Assembly: GCA_900315075.1 (NCBI GenBank)
Contig: OMXV01000024.1
Coordinates: forward strand, 1 to 58,567
Direction of reading: 5' to 3'
Source of the DNA: an uncultured Prevotellaceae bacterium
GTDB taxonomy: Bacteria > Bacteroidota > Bacteroidia > Bacteroidales > Bacteroidaceae
Length of the DNA stretch: 58,567 nucleotides
The notes beneath the pieces were generated by a model. The model had not been told where the DNA came from, did not search any database, and saw nothing but the letters and a program-made list of their open reading frames with translations. Positions 16,938 to 24,934 of this stretch are shown here, in pieces (position 1 is the first letter of the stretch; every line of letters begins with the position of its first letter). Made by a program: the position numbers and the translations under genes.

Positions 16938-18998
16938 ATGTATAGTAAAGACGATTTATTATCGAAAGATATCGCCGAATTGGTTGGTATCGCAGACCAG
17001 ATAGGTGCTGACCATAAATCCAGTGATTCTCAAGAGACCCTTATATACTCCATTCTCGATCGGCAAGCCATCGTAGAAGGCAGTAAGAGCAGCGCTGCTC
17101 CTAAACGTAAACGTACGCGTATTGCCAAGAAAGAAACCGACCGCGTGTATTCAGTTAATGGCAAAGATGGAGAAAATTTCGATACGAAAAAGAATAAATC
17201 TGCAGCCAACGAACCACTTCCTCTATTCAAGGATGAGATACCAGACTCCAAGACATCAAAAAATGAAACAGCAGTGTCATCTGCAGAAATAGCTGTAGAG
17301 TCTGTGCCTGCCCCAGCGCCCAAAAAACGTGGAAGGAAATCGAAAGCCGAAAAAGAAGCAATAGCCGCAGCCGAACGTGCCGCCCGTGAAGCCGAAGAAG
17401 CAGCCAAAGCAGCCGAAGAGGCGACTAATGCAACTGAAGAAGCGGATGTAGCCAACCAAGAAACGGCAACCATAGATGATGCTGAATATACCACATCACC
17501 ATCTGATTCAACTGAAGAGAGTGCCATTGCAGCTCAAGAAGACGCAACCCCCGAGAACTATACTGTGCCTGAGGCATTTTTTGAAGCATCTGAGGATGAT
17601 GAGGAAAAAGAAGACCTTCTGGCAAAACTTCAGGCTAAGGTGAATGCTCACAACGAGGCTATTGAGCAAGAGGAAGGTATTGAAAATGGTATTTGGGCCG
17701 ATGACCCCGGCGATGGAACAGATTTCATCATCATGGTTGATCTTCCCATAGAAGACCAAGGGGCACTTCCCACTTACGACATTTTCGACAATCCCACCAC
17801 GCCTGTAACTCCTGTTACACCATCGACGTTCCAACCTCAACAGCGTAACGAAACTGTAGCACGCCCCAACTACAATTTCGACAATCTGATTTTAGCTAAT
17901 GGGGTTCTAGAAATCATGCCTGACGGTTATGGCTTCCTACGTTCAAGCGACTACAACTATCTATCCTCTCCAGATGATGTATATGTGTCAGGGGTTCAAA
18001 TCAAGCACTATGGACTGAAAACAGGTGATGTGGTGGAATGTCATGTTCGTCCACCACATGATGGCGAGAAATATTTCCCCCTCTGTAGTATAGATAAAAT
18101 CAACGGCAGACAACCCGCAGAAATACGTGACCGTATACCATTTGAGCATCTCACGCCATTATTCCCTGAAGAGAAATACACATTGTGTGGTGACCGCGAG
18201 ACAACAAATCTTTCTACTCGCGTGGTAGATCTCTTCTCGCCTATTGGAAAGGGTCAACGTGCACTCATCGTAGCACAACCCAAGACAGGTAAAACCATCT
18301 TAATGAAGGATATCGCCAATGCCATTGCCGCTAATCATCCCGAAGCATACTTGATGATGTTGCTTATTGACGAACGTCCTGAAGAGGTAACAGACATGGC
18401 ACGAACAGTAAACGCAGAAGTGATTGCCTCTACCTTTGATGAGCCCGCCGAGCGCCATGTAAAAATTGCCGGCATTGTGCTTGAGAAAGCCAAGCGCATG
18501 GTGGAATGTGGTCACGATGTAGTGATATTCCTCGACTCCATTACCCGACTTGCCCGTGCATACAATACTGTATCTCCTGCCAGTGGCAAAGTGCTGACTG
18601 GTGGTGTTGATGCCAATGCACTTCAGAAGCCGAAACGTTTCTTCGGTGCTGCACGTAAAATTGAAGGTGGTGGTTCGCTGACAATTATTGCCACCGCCCT
18701 TATAGACACTGGTTCAAAAATGGACGAGGTGATTTTCGAAGAATTCAAGGGAACGGGCAACATGGAGTTGCAGCTTGACCGTTCACTCTCCAACAAGCGT
18801 ATCTTCCCCGCTGTCAATCTTGTGGCATCAAGCACACGCCGTGATGACTTGCTACAAGACAAGACCACACTCGACCGCATGTGGATTTTGCGCAAATATA
18901 TTTCGGATATGAACCCCGTGGAGGCCATGAATACCATTCACGACCGCATGCTTCGCACTCGAACCAACGAAGAGTTCCTAATGACAATGAATTCATAG
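16938..18998 (+). CDS. rho: Transcription termination factor Rho
   Basis: From the ATG at 16938 the protein has 686 aa. The core is clear: an RNA-binding CSD-like domain ([20 protein letters not shown]), Walker A QPKTGKT (447-453), Walker [11 protein letters not shown], and the Q/R-loop segment [20 protein letters not shown]. Rho is the hexameric RNA helicase that ends transcription. Before the core lies an extra region of about 290 residues, low in complexity and rich in Ala, Glu, Lys and Pro, including [13 protein letters not shown] and a long Ala/Glu helix. Long N-terminal insertions are known in Bacteroidota Rho proteins. The upstream TTG extension is rejected because it falls in the -7 box. 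Confidence 0.97.
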   Translation: MYSKDDLLSKDIAELVGIADQIGADHKSSDSQETLIYSILDRQAIVEGSKSSAAPKRKRTRIAKKETDRVYSVNGKDGENFDTKKNKSAANEPLPLFKDEIPDSKTSKNETAVSSAEIAVESVPAPAPKKRGRKSKAEKEAIAAAERAAREAEEAAKAAEEATNATEEADVANQETATIDDAEYTTSPSDSTEESAIAAQEDATPENYTVPEAFFEASEDDEEKEDLLAKLQAKVNAHNEAIEQEEGIENGIWADDPGDGTDFIIMVDLPIEDQGALPTYDIFDNPTTPVTPVTPSTFQPQQRNETVARPNYNFDNLILANGVLEIMPDGYGFLRSSDYNYLSSPDDVYVSGVQIKHYGLKTGDVVECHVRPPHDGEKYFPLCSIDKINGRQPAEIRDRIPFEHLTPLFPEEKYTLCGDRETTNLSTRVVDLFSPIGKGQRALIVAQPKTGKTILMKDIANAIAANHPEAYLMMLLIDERPEEVTDMARTVNAEVIASTFDEPAERHVKIAGIVLEKAKRMVECGHDVVIFLDSITRLARAYNTVSPASGKVLTGGVDANALQKPKRFFGAARKIEGGGSLTIIATALIDTGSKMDEVIFEEFKGTGNMELQLDRSLSNKRIFPAVNLVASSTRRDDLLQDKTTLDRMWILRKYISDMNPVEAMNTIHDRMLRTRTNEEFLMTMNS

Positions 18999-19045
18999 AG
19001 CATTTTTCCACATTTCAATTTCATAAATTCGGAAAAAATACGCCA

Positions 19046-19085
19046 TATAAAATAAAGAGACGCAATTGCGTCTCTTTATTTTATA
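19046..19085. terminator. Bidirectional terminator, 40-bp perfect palindrome
   Basis: Two 20-base arms meet at AATT in the centre (AAGAGACGCAA / TTGCGTCTCTT) with A/T-rich outer parts that serve as T-tract in either direction. It ends both rho and the convergent barrel gene, whose stop codon (19076) lies within the palindrome. Confidence 0.85.
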
Positions 19086-20470
19086 TTGAAACGAAGTCCA
19101 AACTGAACATTGATATTTGTCTTTTTATCCTTAAAGACATTGACGATATCGCTACCATTATCGAAATAATATTTCACACCTGGTTCGAAATAAAGTCCGA
19201 CATAGGATGAGAAATCATATTGTGCACCAACAGAAGCAATTGCCGACCACTGCAGCTTATCCCTGTTAATCTGTACTTTGTCACCTTCGGTAGTCATACG
19301 AGCTGCAATATTATAATCGGCCTCTCCACCAACCGATACATAGGACGAAAAACCACCCGACTCCCATAATTTATACATCAAAGCCACGGGAACGCCCAAA
19401 TAATGTAATGTCTGCTTCCTTTCTATTGATGAAGAGCCAACATTGGTGGTAAAATCAGAACGTAACAAAGTATATACCACACCTGTGGTTATCGCAACCC
19501 TATCTGTAAGTCCTATTTTCGCCGTCAATCCAGCGGACACTGGTTGATAATGGTGCTTTTTCTCATAATAGTCTTGAAGCACCATTTTCCTCATAGAACT
19601 CAAAGAATAGTCACCATAGACATCTCCCATATAAGTATTCGACATGGCGTAATCCACAACATTCGCCTTGTTGCTGATTCCTTGTATATTGTTTGCAGCA
19701 TAGAGGCCTATTGCAATCTTTTGACCTTGAGAACTTTCGCTTGCAAACTCACGATCCAATTCAGCTATGATATTACGCTCAGAAGAGACGATTGGATTAT
19801 CAGAAACGCCAGAATTATTACTTGGATTATTGCTGCTATTATTACTGGGATTATTACTCGGATTATTGCCGGGATTTTTACTCGGATTATCACTCTGATT
19901 ATTGCCGGGATTTTTACTTGAGTTATTGTCGAATTTATTAATGGGATTATTGGAAACATTTAAATCATTGGCAACTTCTGAAATAGCAAGGTTATTATTA
20001 GAAAGACCGGATTCACCAGAAAGGCCAAGGTTACTGGTATTATTAGGAAGATCAAGGGGACTGGAATGACCATGGGTACTGGAATGGTTAGATTGTTCTG
20101 ATTCACTGGAATGTTCAGAATCCTCAATTATACGATTATCTGATGAATCGTTTTGCTGCTCAGTCTCAGTGGGATTAGCCTCATTTTTAGCAATCATCTC
20201 ACTGCTATTATCTCCCTGCTGCTGATTAGCCATCCAATAAAACATACCGCCACCTATTAGCATTAAGGTGATAGCCGCAGCAGCGACCCACCACCTACGA
20301 CCAAATACAGTATGTTTGGCCACTTTCTTCTTTTCGTCATCTTCTGTCGGGTACACACGTGATTGAGATAGAGATTTTGCGATATCCTCCCAAAGTCCTT
20401 CAGGTGGAGCCTCCTGATGACTCTCCATCTTCTTACGTAATTCATCAATCCATTTATTGTTATTTGTCAT
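19076..20470 (-). CDS. Anti-sigma-like protein with C-terminal beta-barrel
   Basis: The 464-aa protein has three parts. Residues 1-55 are charged and soluble (WIDELRKKMESHQEAPPEGL then WEDIA), like the cytoplasmic part of Bacteroidota anti-sigma-type proteins. One membrane segment follows a positive patch (about 60-80, WWVAAAAITLMLIGGGMFYW). A linker of about 150 residues rich in Asn, Ser and Pro contains many NNPS/KNPG repeats, and the last 210 residues look like an outer-membrane barrel ending in FGLRFNIK. It overlaps the upstream ECF sigma gene by 4 nt, so it is probably its regulator. An internal anchor plus a barrel in one chain is odd and could mean a trans-envelope sensor. Confidence 0.7.
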   Translation of the reverse strand: MTNNNKWIDELRKKMESHQEAPPEGLWEDIAKSLSQSRVYPTEDDEKKKVAKHTVFGRRWWVAAAAITLMLIGGGMFYWMANQQQGDNSSEMIAKNEANPTETEQQNDSSDNRIIEDSEHSSESEQSNHSSTHGHSSPLDLPNNTSNLGLSGESGLSNNNLAISEVANDLNVSNNPINKFDNNSSKNPGNNQSDNPSKNPGNNPSNNPSNNSSNNPSNNSGVSDNPIVSSERNIIAELDREFASESSQGQKIAIGLYAANNIQGISNKANVVDYAMSNTYMGDVYGDYSLSSMRKMVLQDYYEKKHHYQPVSAGLTAKIGLTDRVAITTGVVYTLLRSDFTTNVGSSSIERKQTLHYLGVPVALMYKLWESGGFSSYVSVGGEADYNIAARMTTEGDKVQINRDKLQWSAIASVGAQYDFSSYVGLYFEPGVKYYFDNGSDIVNVFKDKKTNINVQFGLRFNIK

Positions 20471-21012
20471 GCTTTCCTCCTAACTTTATAATCCTTAATC
20501 ATGTGAGCCAACATCTTTTTTGCCCTAAAGAACTGCGACGCCGACGAGTCTTCCTTTATTCCAAGGATTTTTGCTATCTCCTTATGGCTTTTGTTCTCAA
20601 AGACGAACAAATTTAGCACTGTTCTATAACCAGTTGGCAATTTTCCTATCAAATCGTTGAGAATATCCGGTGAAATATAGTCCAGTTCAGGTTCTTCCTC
20701 ACCTATCAACTTGTCTGGAATCTCATCGGTAAAGGTCAGTTTAGCAGTCCTCCGAAGCATCGATATGGCTTCATTTGCCACAATCCTAATTATCCATGCT
20801 TTCAAAGACCCCTCACCACGATAATTGAATTTATTGATATTTGTAAAGACTTTGACGAAACTATCCTGCAGTACATCCCTCATGTCATCAGTGTTGGGCA
20901 CATACCTTCGTGCCACGGCAGTAGCGTAGCCAGCATATTGACGATAAAGCATTTCCATGGCATTTGTATCGCCTTTAGCTATATTCTTGAGTATCTGCGA
21001 TTCGTCGTTCAC
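20467..21012 (-). CDS. ECF-type RNA polymerase sigma factor
   Basis: The 181-aa length is typical of ECF sigma factors. Region 2 is seen at about residues 18-85 (LYRQYAGYATAVARRYV, then DVLQDSFVKVFTNINKF) and region 4 at about 120-175 (LPTGYRTVLNLFVFENKSHK, then EIAKILGIKEDSSASQFFRA). It redirects RNA polymerase to a regulon. It overlaps the downstream barrel/anti-sigma-like gene by 4 nt and follows a lipoprotein gene after 7 nt. Its target promoter is not visible. Confidence 0.92.
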   Translation of the reverse strand: MNDESQILKNIAKGDTNAMEMLYRQYAGYATAVARRYVPNTDDMRDVLQDSFVKVFTNINKFNYRGEGSLKAWIIRIVANEAISMLRRTAKLTFTDEIPDKLIGEEEPELDYISPDILNDLIGKLPTGYRTVLNLFVFENKSHKEIAKILGIKEDSSASQFFRAKKMLAHMIKDYKVRRKA

Positions 21013-21019
21013 GTCAAGT

Positions 21020-21649
21020 CTAATATCTTTCTCCAGAAAAAGTCAGAGAAAATCCGTTCTTATCCATCAAAGACGTTCCTCCTCCAGATATTTCCATCGA
21101 GTCCACTTTTAATATACCCAAAAGATTGTTTTGTTTTTCGTCCATAGACAATGCAGAATCAATGGGGTCTATATATAGTTTACATTGTTTGACCATGTTT
21201 TGGTAGGAAATATCAAACACCAAAGAATAGTCACTTGTATAAGGTTTGATTCGGTAAAATCTTATTGATGTATCTGTAACACCTACCCAATACAGCATGA
21301 CATCTGACGTTTGGGGGTAAGCATTGGCGTATGCTATAGCCTCATCAAGGTCGTTTCCCTGCAGTTTCCCCGTGAGGATATATTCCACTGGCAATGTCCA
21401 TCCACTCATTTTTTGATTGATGTCATGGACATATCCTGTAATAATAGCCGTAGTATGACCGACAGTCTTCTTGTCTGCTATCCATCTTATCCTATAACCA
21501 TTTATTTCAACTATAGTATTCTGATAAGTTGAATCATTCATCTGTTCAGAAACGTCGTCAACTGAACATGCAACGAGAATGGCCGTCATGACAAAAGTCA
21601 TCACGGCCATTATATATATTTTTTTATATTGTTTTGGCATCTTAAACAT
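21020..21649 (-). CDS. Putative lipoprotein, unknown function
   Basis: I do not recognise this 209-aa protein. The N-terminus has a lipoprotein signal (VMTFVMTAILVACSVDD), and the rest is predicted mostly beta strand. A start at the second Met (residue 4) is equally possible. It lies 7 nt before the ECF sigma gene and probably shares its transcript, so it may be part of the envelope signal for that sigma factor or one of its targets. Confidence 0.65.
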   Translation of the reverse strand: MFKMPKQYKKIYIMAVMTFVMTAILVACSVDDVSEQMNDSTYQNTIVEINGYRIRWIADKKTVGHTTAIITGYVHDINQKMSGWTLPVEYILTGKLQGNDLDEAIAYANAYPQTSDVMLYWVGVTDTSIRFYRIKPYTSDYSLVFDISYQNMVKQCKLYIDPIDSALSMDEKQNNLLGILKVDSMEISGGGTSLMDKNGFSLTFSGERY

Positions 21650-21718
21650 AATGAATATGATGAGACTTTCTTTTTAAACGCAGGTATATGAAAAACCTTG
21701 CATGAAAAAAGAAAAAAA

Positions 21719-23896
21719 TCACGCCACCATGTCAGCCATTATCAGCAATGCAGACGATGTCAGTCCATTGGTCATCAGCATGACACTATCACGATGGAAG
21801 ACCTCTGCCATATCTATATCTTCTTGATTATTGCCACGTGTTTCACGCATCAACCCGACATACTGTCTGAAGAGTGTCAGTGCTTGCTCTACCTGGCCAC
21901 TAATCCATTTACAATATCCAGCATTTAGACAATCCTCTGCCGATGGTTTATCTTGGCTCAACAGCCGCTGATATTCCCTTTCTGCCTGAGAGATTTTTCC
22001 ACATGAGAGCAACCCCCATGCGAGCACCCTCGAAACATCGATGTCATCAGGATTTTCAAAATTGAGTTTGTAAAGTTCGGCAGTAGCCTCCTCACCATGC
22101 CCACAATTTACCATTGTGATACATTTATTGAGCAAATATCCTCGGTTATCGGGCATTATCTCGCTCAAATGATGATACACCTCCATGGCCTCCTCAAATT
22201 TTCCTGTCAACATCTGGCAACGTCCCAACATGGCATAAGTCTTCACATTATCTGGTGTTATAGCATGTGCTTTTTCCAAGAGTTGTATAGCTTGCTCCAC
22301 TTGTCCTTCTCTCATGAGTACCGCAGCCTTGAGTGTGAGGAATTCAGCATTTCTCTGTTCTGTATCAAATACATCCAACAAGAGATTTAAAGCATCGATA
22401 CGTTTGTGCTTTAAGAGGAATTTGCCCAGTCTGACGATATATTTCTCACTGATTGTATCCACAAGAACAGGATTAGCCATAAAAAGGGCTTTGATACCAT
22501 TCTGTCCCCAAAATGGATTTCTGAATGGTTTTCTTCTGTCGCTCAATCTGAAAAAGCGATATAAATCTTGTAAATACATTTGGCGGACAACAGCTTCTGA
22601 ATGAACATCTGTCTGCTGGCCTACCGGTCCGAACATCTCTTCACTTCCAAGCATCGACTTGATTTCATCGGGTAATCTATCAATGACAGAACTCATAGCA
22701 ATAGCGAAGGAGTATTTATCACTATCACAAAATGGGCCATTATCAAGCAAATTTGTCAAAAGTGCTGTGTTTTTTAATTTCTTCATCGTAACAGCCAAGG
22801 CTGGATGTTTGATATAGAAAGGACAGAACCAGTTTGCCCAATTATAAAAGAATGGGAATCGTTTCATCTGTGAGAAACCGCCGAAATAGACATCCGACCC
22901 ACTCTTTTGCATTTCTTGCATACGTTGAAATGTTTTCTCCATCTCCTCCATAGCCTTTTCCTCGGCATCAGGATGCAAAATATCCTCAAGTGTATTTTCC
23001 TCTTTCTCTGTAATTCCCCACCGGGTAATTTCAAAACTATTGTGTTTCATGAGTGTCGGAAGGATATCTCGCTGAATGGCATCATTGTCACTCTCTGCAT
23101 TCAGACAGAAATACATTTGCATCTGAGTTTCCACCAATTGCTGCAAAGTGTCTTCATTTTCACATGCCTTTTCAACTATTTGCCTCATTTCGGGATATAA
23201 CGTTGGGTTTCCCCTGAGCGACAAAGCCCATCCCACAAGTGCCCTCTGTCTGACAATTGTTTCTGTCGTTTTTTCATAGATGGCCATCAGGGTACGAAAT
23301 TTACGAATGTCGAAATGGGTATAGCATGACAAGGAAATGGCGCTTACGATATGCGCTGCATCATTAGTATCTATAGTTGGTGAAATAAGCAAAGCCTCAT
23401 AGTCTGTAGCCTCTCCCTCACTCCATTGTTTAGAAAGCAGAAGATAGTCAAATACCAATGTCATGTAATCAGCATGGTCATGGTATAATTTATCTGCCTC
23501 ATCTTCCTTTTGAGAAAACTGTAGCAAAGCCACATCAGAGACAAAACCTTCCAATTTGCGCCGGATAATGTCAGGATTAGCATCGATATACGACAACCTT
23601 GACCTTGCCTCAGCCATGTAGGTATCATTGTTGATAAGCCAAATCATGTCTGCATCAGACACTAACTGATGCATCCTCTTGAGCAATTTGGTGTATAGCC
23701 TGTCGCGTGCTGGATCTGCCACCCCACGTACCATATACTCCTGCATGAATTGATATTCGCGTTGAATATTATTGAGTCTATCGTGTATAGAGGCATAGGC
23801 AGAGTCTTGCAAGATAGGTTTCATGCACTCAACGGCCTTGGCAAGTCGTTGCTTTTTCAAAAAGGCAGCTGCCTGATTTATGGTCTTTCTATCCAT
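21719..23896 (-). CDS. TPR protein
   Basis: This 725-aa protein has no signal peptide or membrane segment. The C-terminal third carries clear tetratricopeptide repeats (AQ or G-rich helix pairs such as AIQLLEKAHAITPDNVKTYA, MLGRCQMLTGKFEEAMEVYH). The N-terminal part is helical and may hold degenerate repeats. It is probably a cytoplasmic scaffold; the partner is unknown. The substrate-binding lipoprotein gene ends 13 nt upstream, suggesting co-transcription. No terminator hairpin is seen between it and the lipoprotein-sigma group downstream, so a longer operon is possible. Confidence 0.75.
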   Translation of the reverse strand: MDRKTINQAAAFLKKQRLAKAVECMKPILQDSAYASIHDRLNNIQREYQFMQEYMVRGVADPARDRLYTKLLKRMHQLVSDADMIWLINNDTYMAEARSRLSYIDANPDIIRRKLEGFVSDVALLQFSQKEDEADKLYHDHADYMTLVFDYLLLSKQWSEGEATDYEALLISPTIDTNDAAHIVSAISLSCYTHFDIRKFRTLMAIYEKTTETIVRQRALVGWALSLRGNPTLYPEMRQIVEKACENEDTLQQLVETQMQMYFCLNAESDNDAIQRDILPTLMKHNSFEITRWGITEKEENTLEDILHPDAEEKAMEEMEKTFQRMQEMQKSGSDVYFGGFSQMKRFPFFYNWANWFCPFYIKHPALAVTMKKLKNTALLTNLLDNGPFCDSDKYSFAIAMSSVIDRLPDEIKSMLGSEEMFGPVGQQTDVHSEAVVRQMYLQDLYRFFRLSDRRKPFRNPFWGQNGIKALFMANPVLVDTISEKYIVRLGKFLLKHKRIDALNLLLDVFDTEQRNAEFLTLKAAVLMREGQVEQAIQLLEKAHAITPDNVKTYAMLGRCQMLTGKFEEAMEVYHHLSEIMPDNRGYLLNKCITMVNCGHGEEATAELYKLNFENPDDIDVSRVLAWGLLSCGKISQAEREYQRLLSQDKPSAEDCLNAGYCKWISGQVEQALTLFRQYVGLMRETRGNNQEDIDMAEVFHRDSVMLMTNGLTSSALLIMADMVA

Positions 23897-23909
23897 GAGA
23901 AACTTATGA

Positions 23910-24824
23910 TTAATTTGTACGCCATTTTACATTTTTAGTCCGTGCCAAATCCGAAGCCTTGGGTTGGGCTGCATGTTCAAATAACATTTTTGGCAATGCT
24001 TTCACTGTGGCATCATCAGTCTGGCAATATCTTTTGATAATGTCGGCATAATGCTGAATCCCATATTTATTGATGGAGTCACATGCCATATTGTAAACCT
24101 TGGTGAAAGTCTCCAGCTGTTTTTTTCGATGCTCATCATTTAGTCCACCAGCAGCGATGAAAGCACCGGGGAAAATACTTTTTTGTCGCGAATCCATCAG
24201 CACAGGATTACCAGCCAAGCGGGCAGTAGTTGCCTGCGGTTCGGTGAGCATCATAGCATCCATGGCATTGTTTTGCAACATACTCAGCCTTACATTCACA
24301 TCATTGATTTGAATGCGGAAAACATTGTTTTCAGTACGTACACTATCTAATGCAACATTAACCAAGTAATCAGTAGCGGAATAACGGGTCATTGCCACCA
24401 TTTTCTCGCTTAGATGTCGGATTTCTGTGATTCTGGCCTTACGATTAGATATAAGTTGCCAATATGCACCTGTTGTGGTAATATATGCAGCACCTGGATC
24501 TTTTGCTTTTATTCTCTCTGCCCTAAAGATATCGGTGACAGTACATTCCACCTGTTTGTTGAGCAAGGCCTGCTCGCAATCTATCTGCGCATTGAACGGT
24601 ATGATTTTCACCTCCACACCATTCGAGGCATACATCCCCTTGTCAGCAGCGATAAACACTGGCAGACAATCCAATGTAGGTAGTGTAGCCACTTTCAGTG
24701 CCAAGGAGTCAGAGATTTGACTTGCCCTTACTCTTTCCTTTCTTTGTTTGTCAGACTCACCACAAGAGCAAAAGAACAAACAGAAAGCAAAAACAGTCAT
24801 CCACAGAATGACAATCTTGTACAT
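23910..24824 (-). CDS. NMT1/THI5-like substrate-binding lipoprotein
   Basis: The 304-aa product has a lipoprotein signal (VFAFCLFFCSCGES). The fold is that of NitT/TauT-type solute-binding proteins: LKVATLPTLDCLPVFIAADK then GMYASNGVEVKIIPF at the start of the mature domain, and the mid-region MLQNNAMDAMMLTEPQA. Members bind taurine, nitrate, pyrimidines or similar small ligands for ABC importers. No permease or ATPase gene lies nearby, so this is an orphan binding protein; it may serve a transporter encoded elsewhere or act in sensing. It is followed by a TPR gene after 13 nt. Confidence 0.8.
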   Translation of the reverse strand: MYKIVILWMTVFAFCLFFCSCGESDKQRKERVRASQISDSLALKVATLPTLDCLPVFIAADKGMYASNGVEVKIIPFNAQIDCEQALLNKQVECTVTDIFRAERIKAKDPGAAYITTTGAYWQLISNRKARITEIRHLSEKMVAMTRYSATDYLVNVALDSVRTENNVFRIQINDVNVRLSMLQNNAMDAMMLTEPQATTARLAGNPVLMDSRQKSIFPGAFIAAGGLNDEHRKKQLETFTKVYNMACDSINKYGIQHYADIIKRYCQTDDATVKALPKMLFEHAAQPKASDLARTKNVKWRTN

Positions 24825-24882
24825 ACTCTAATTGAAAAAAAGTATTCTCGTTTCTATTCGTATAGTATCAACATCCACTTTC

Positions 24883-24913
24883 AAAAAAGGGACTTCCCGA
24901 ATGGGGAAATCCC
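24883..24913 (-). terminator. Terminator after the PpiD-like gene
   Basis: On the minus strand, GGGA.TTCCC pairs with GGGAA.TCCC around a short loop (one internal mismatch) and is followed by T6. It lies 22 nt past the stop of the isomerase gene. Confidence 0.75.
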
Positions 24914-24934
24914 TCAATTGACTTGATGAATGTC

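Noticed and set aside
17030-17527. 165-codon minus-strand frame, Ala/Ser-rich
   Set aside because: It mirrors the Ala/Glu-rich low-complexity region of rho; no promoter, and the composition is explained by the sense gene.
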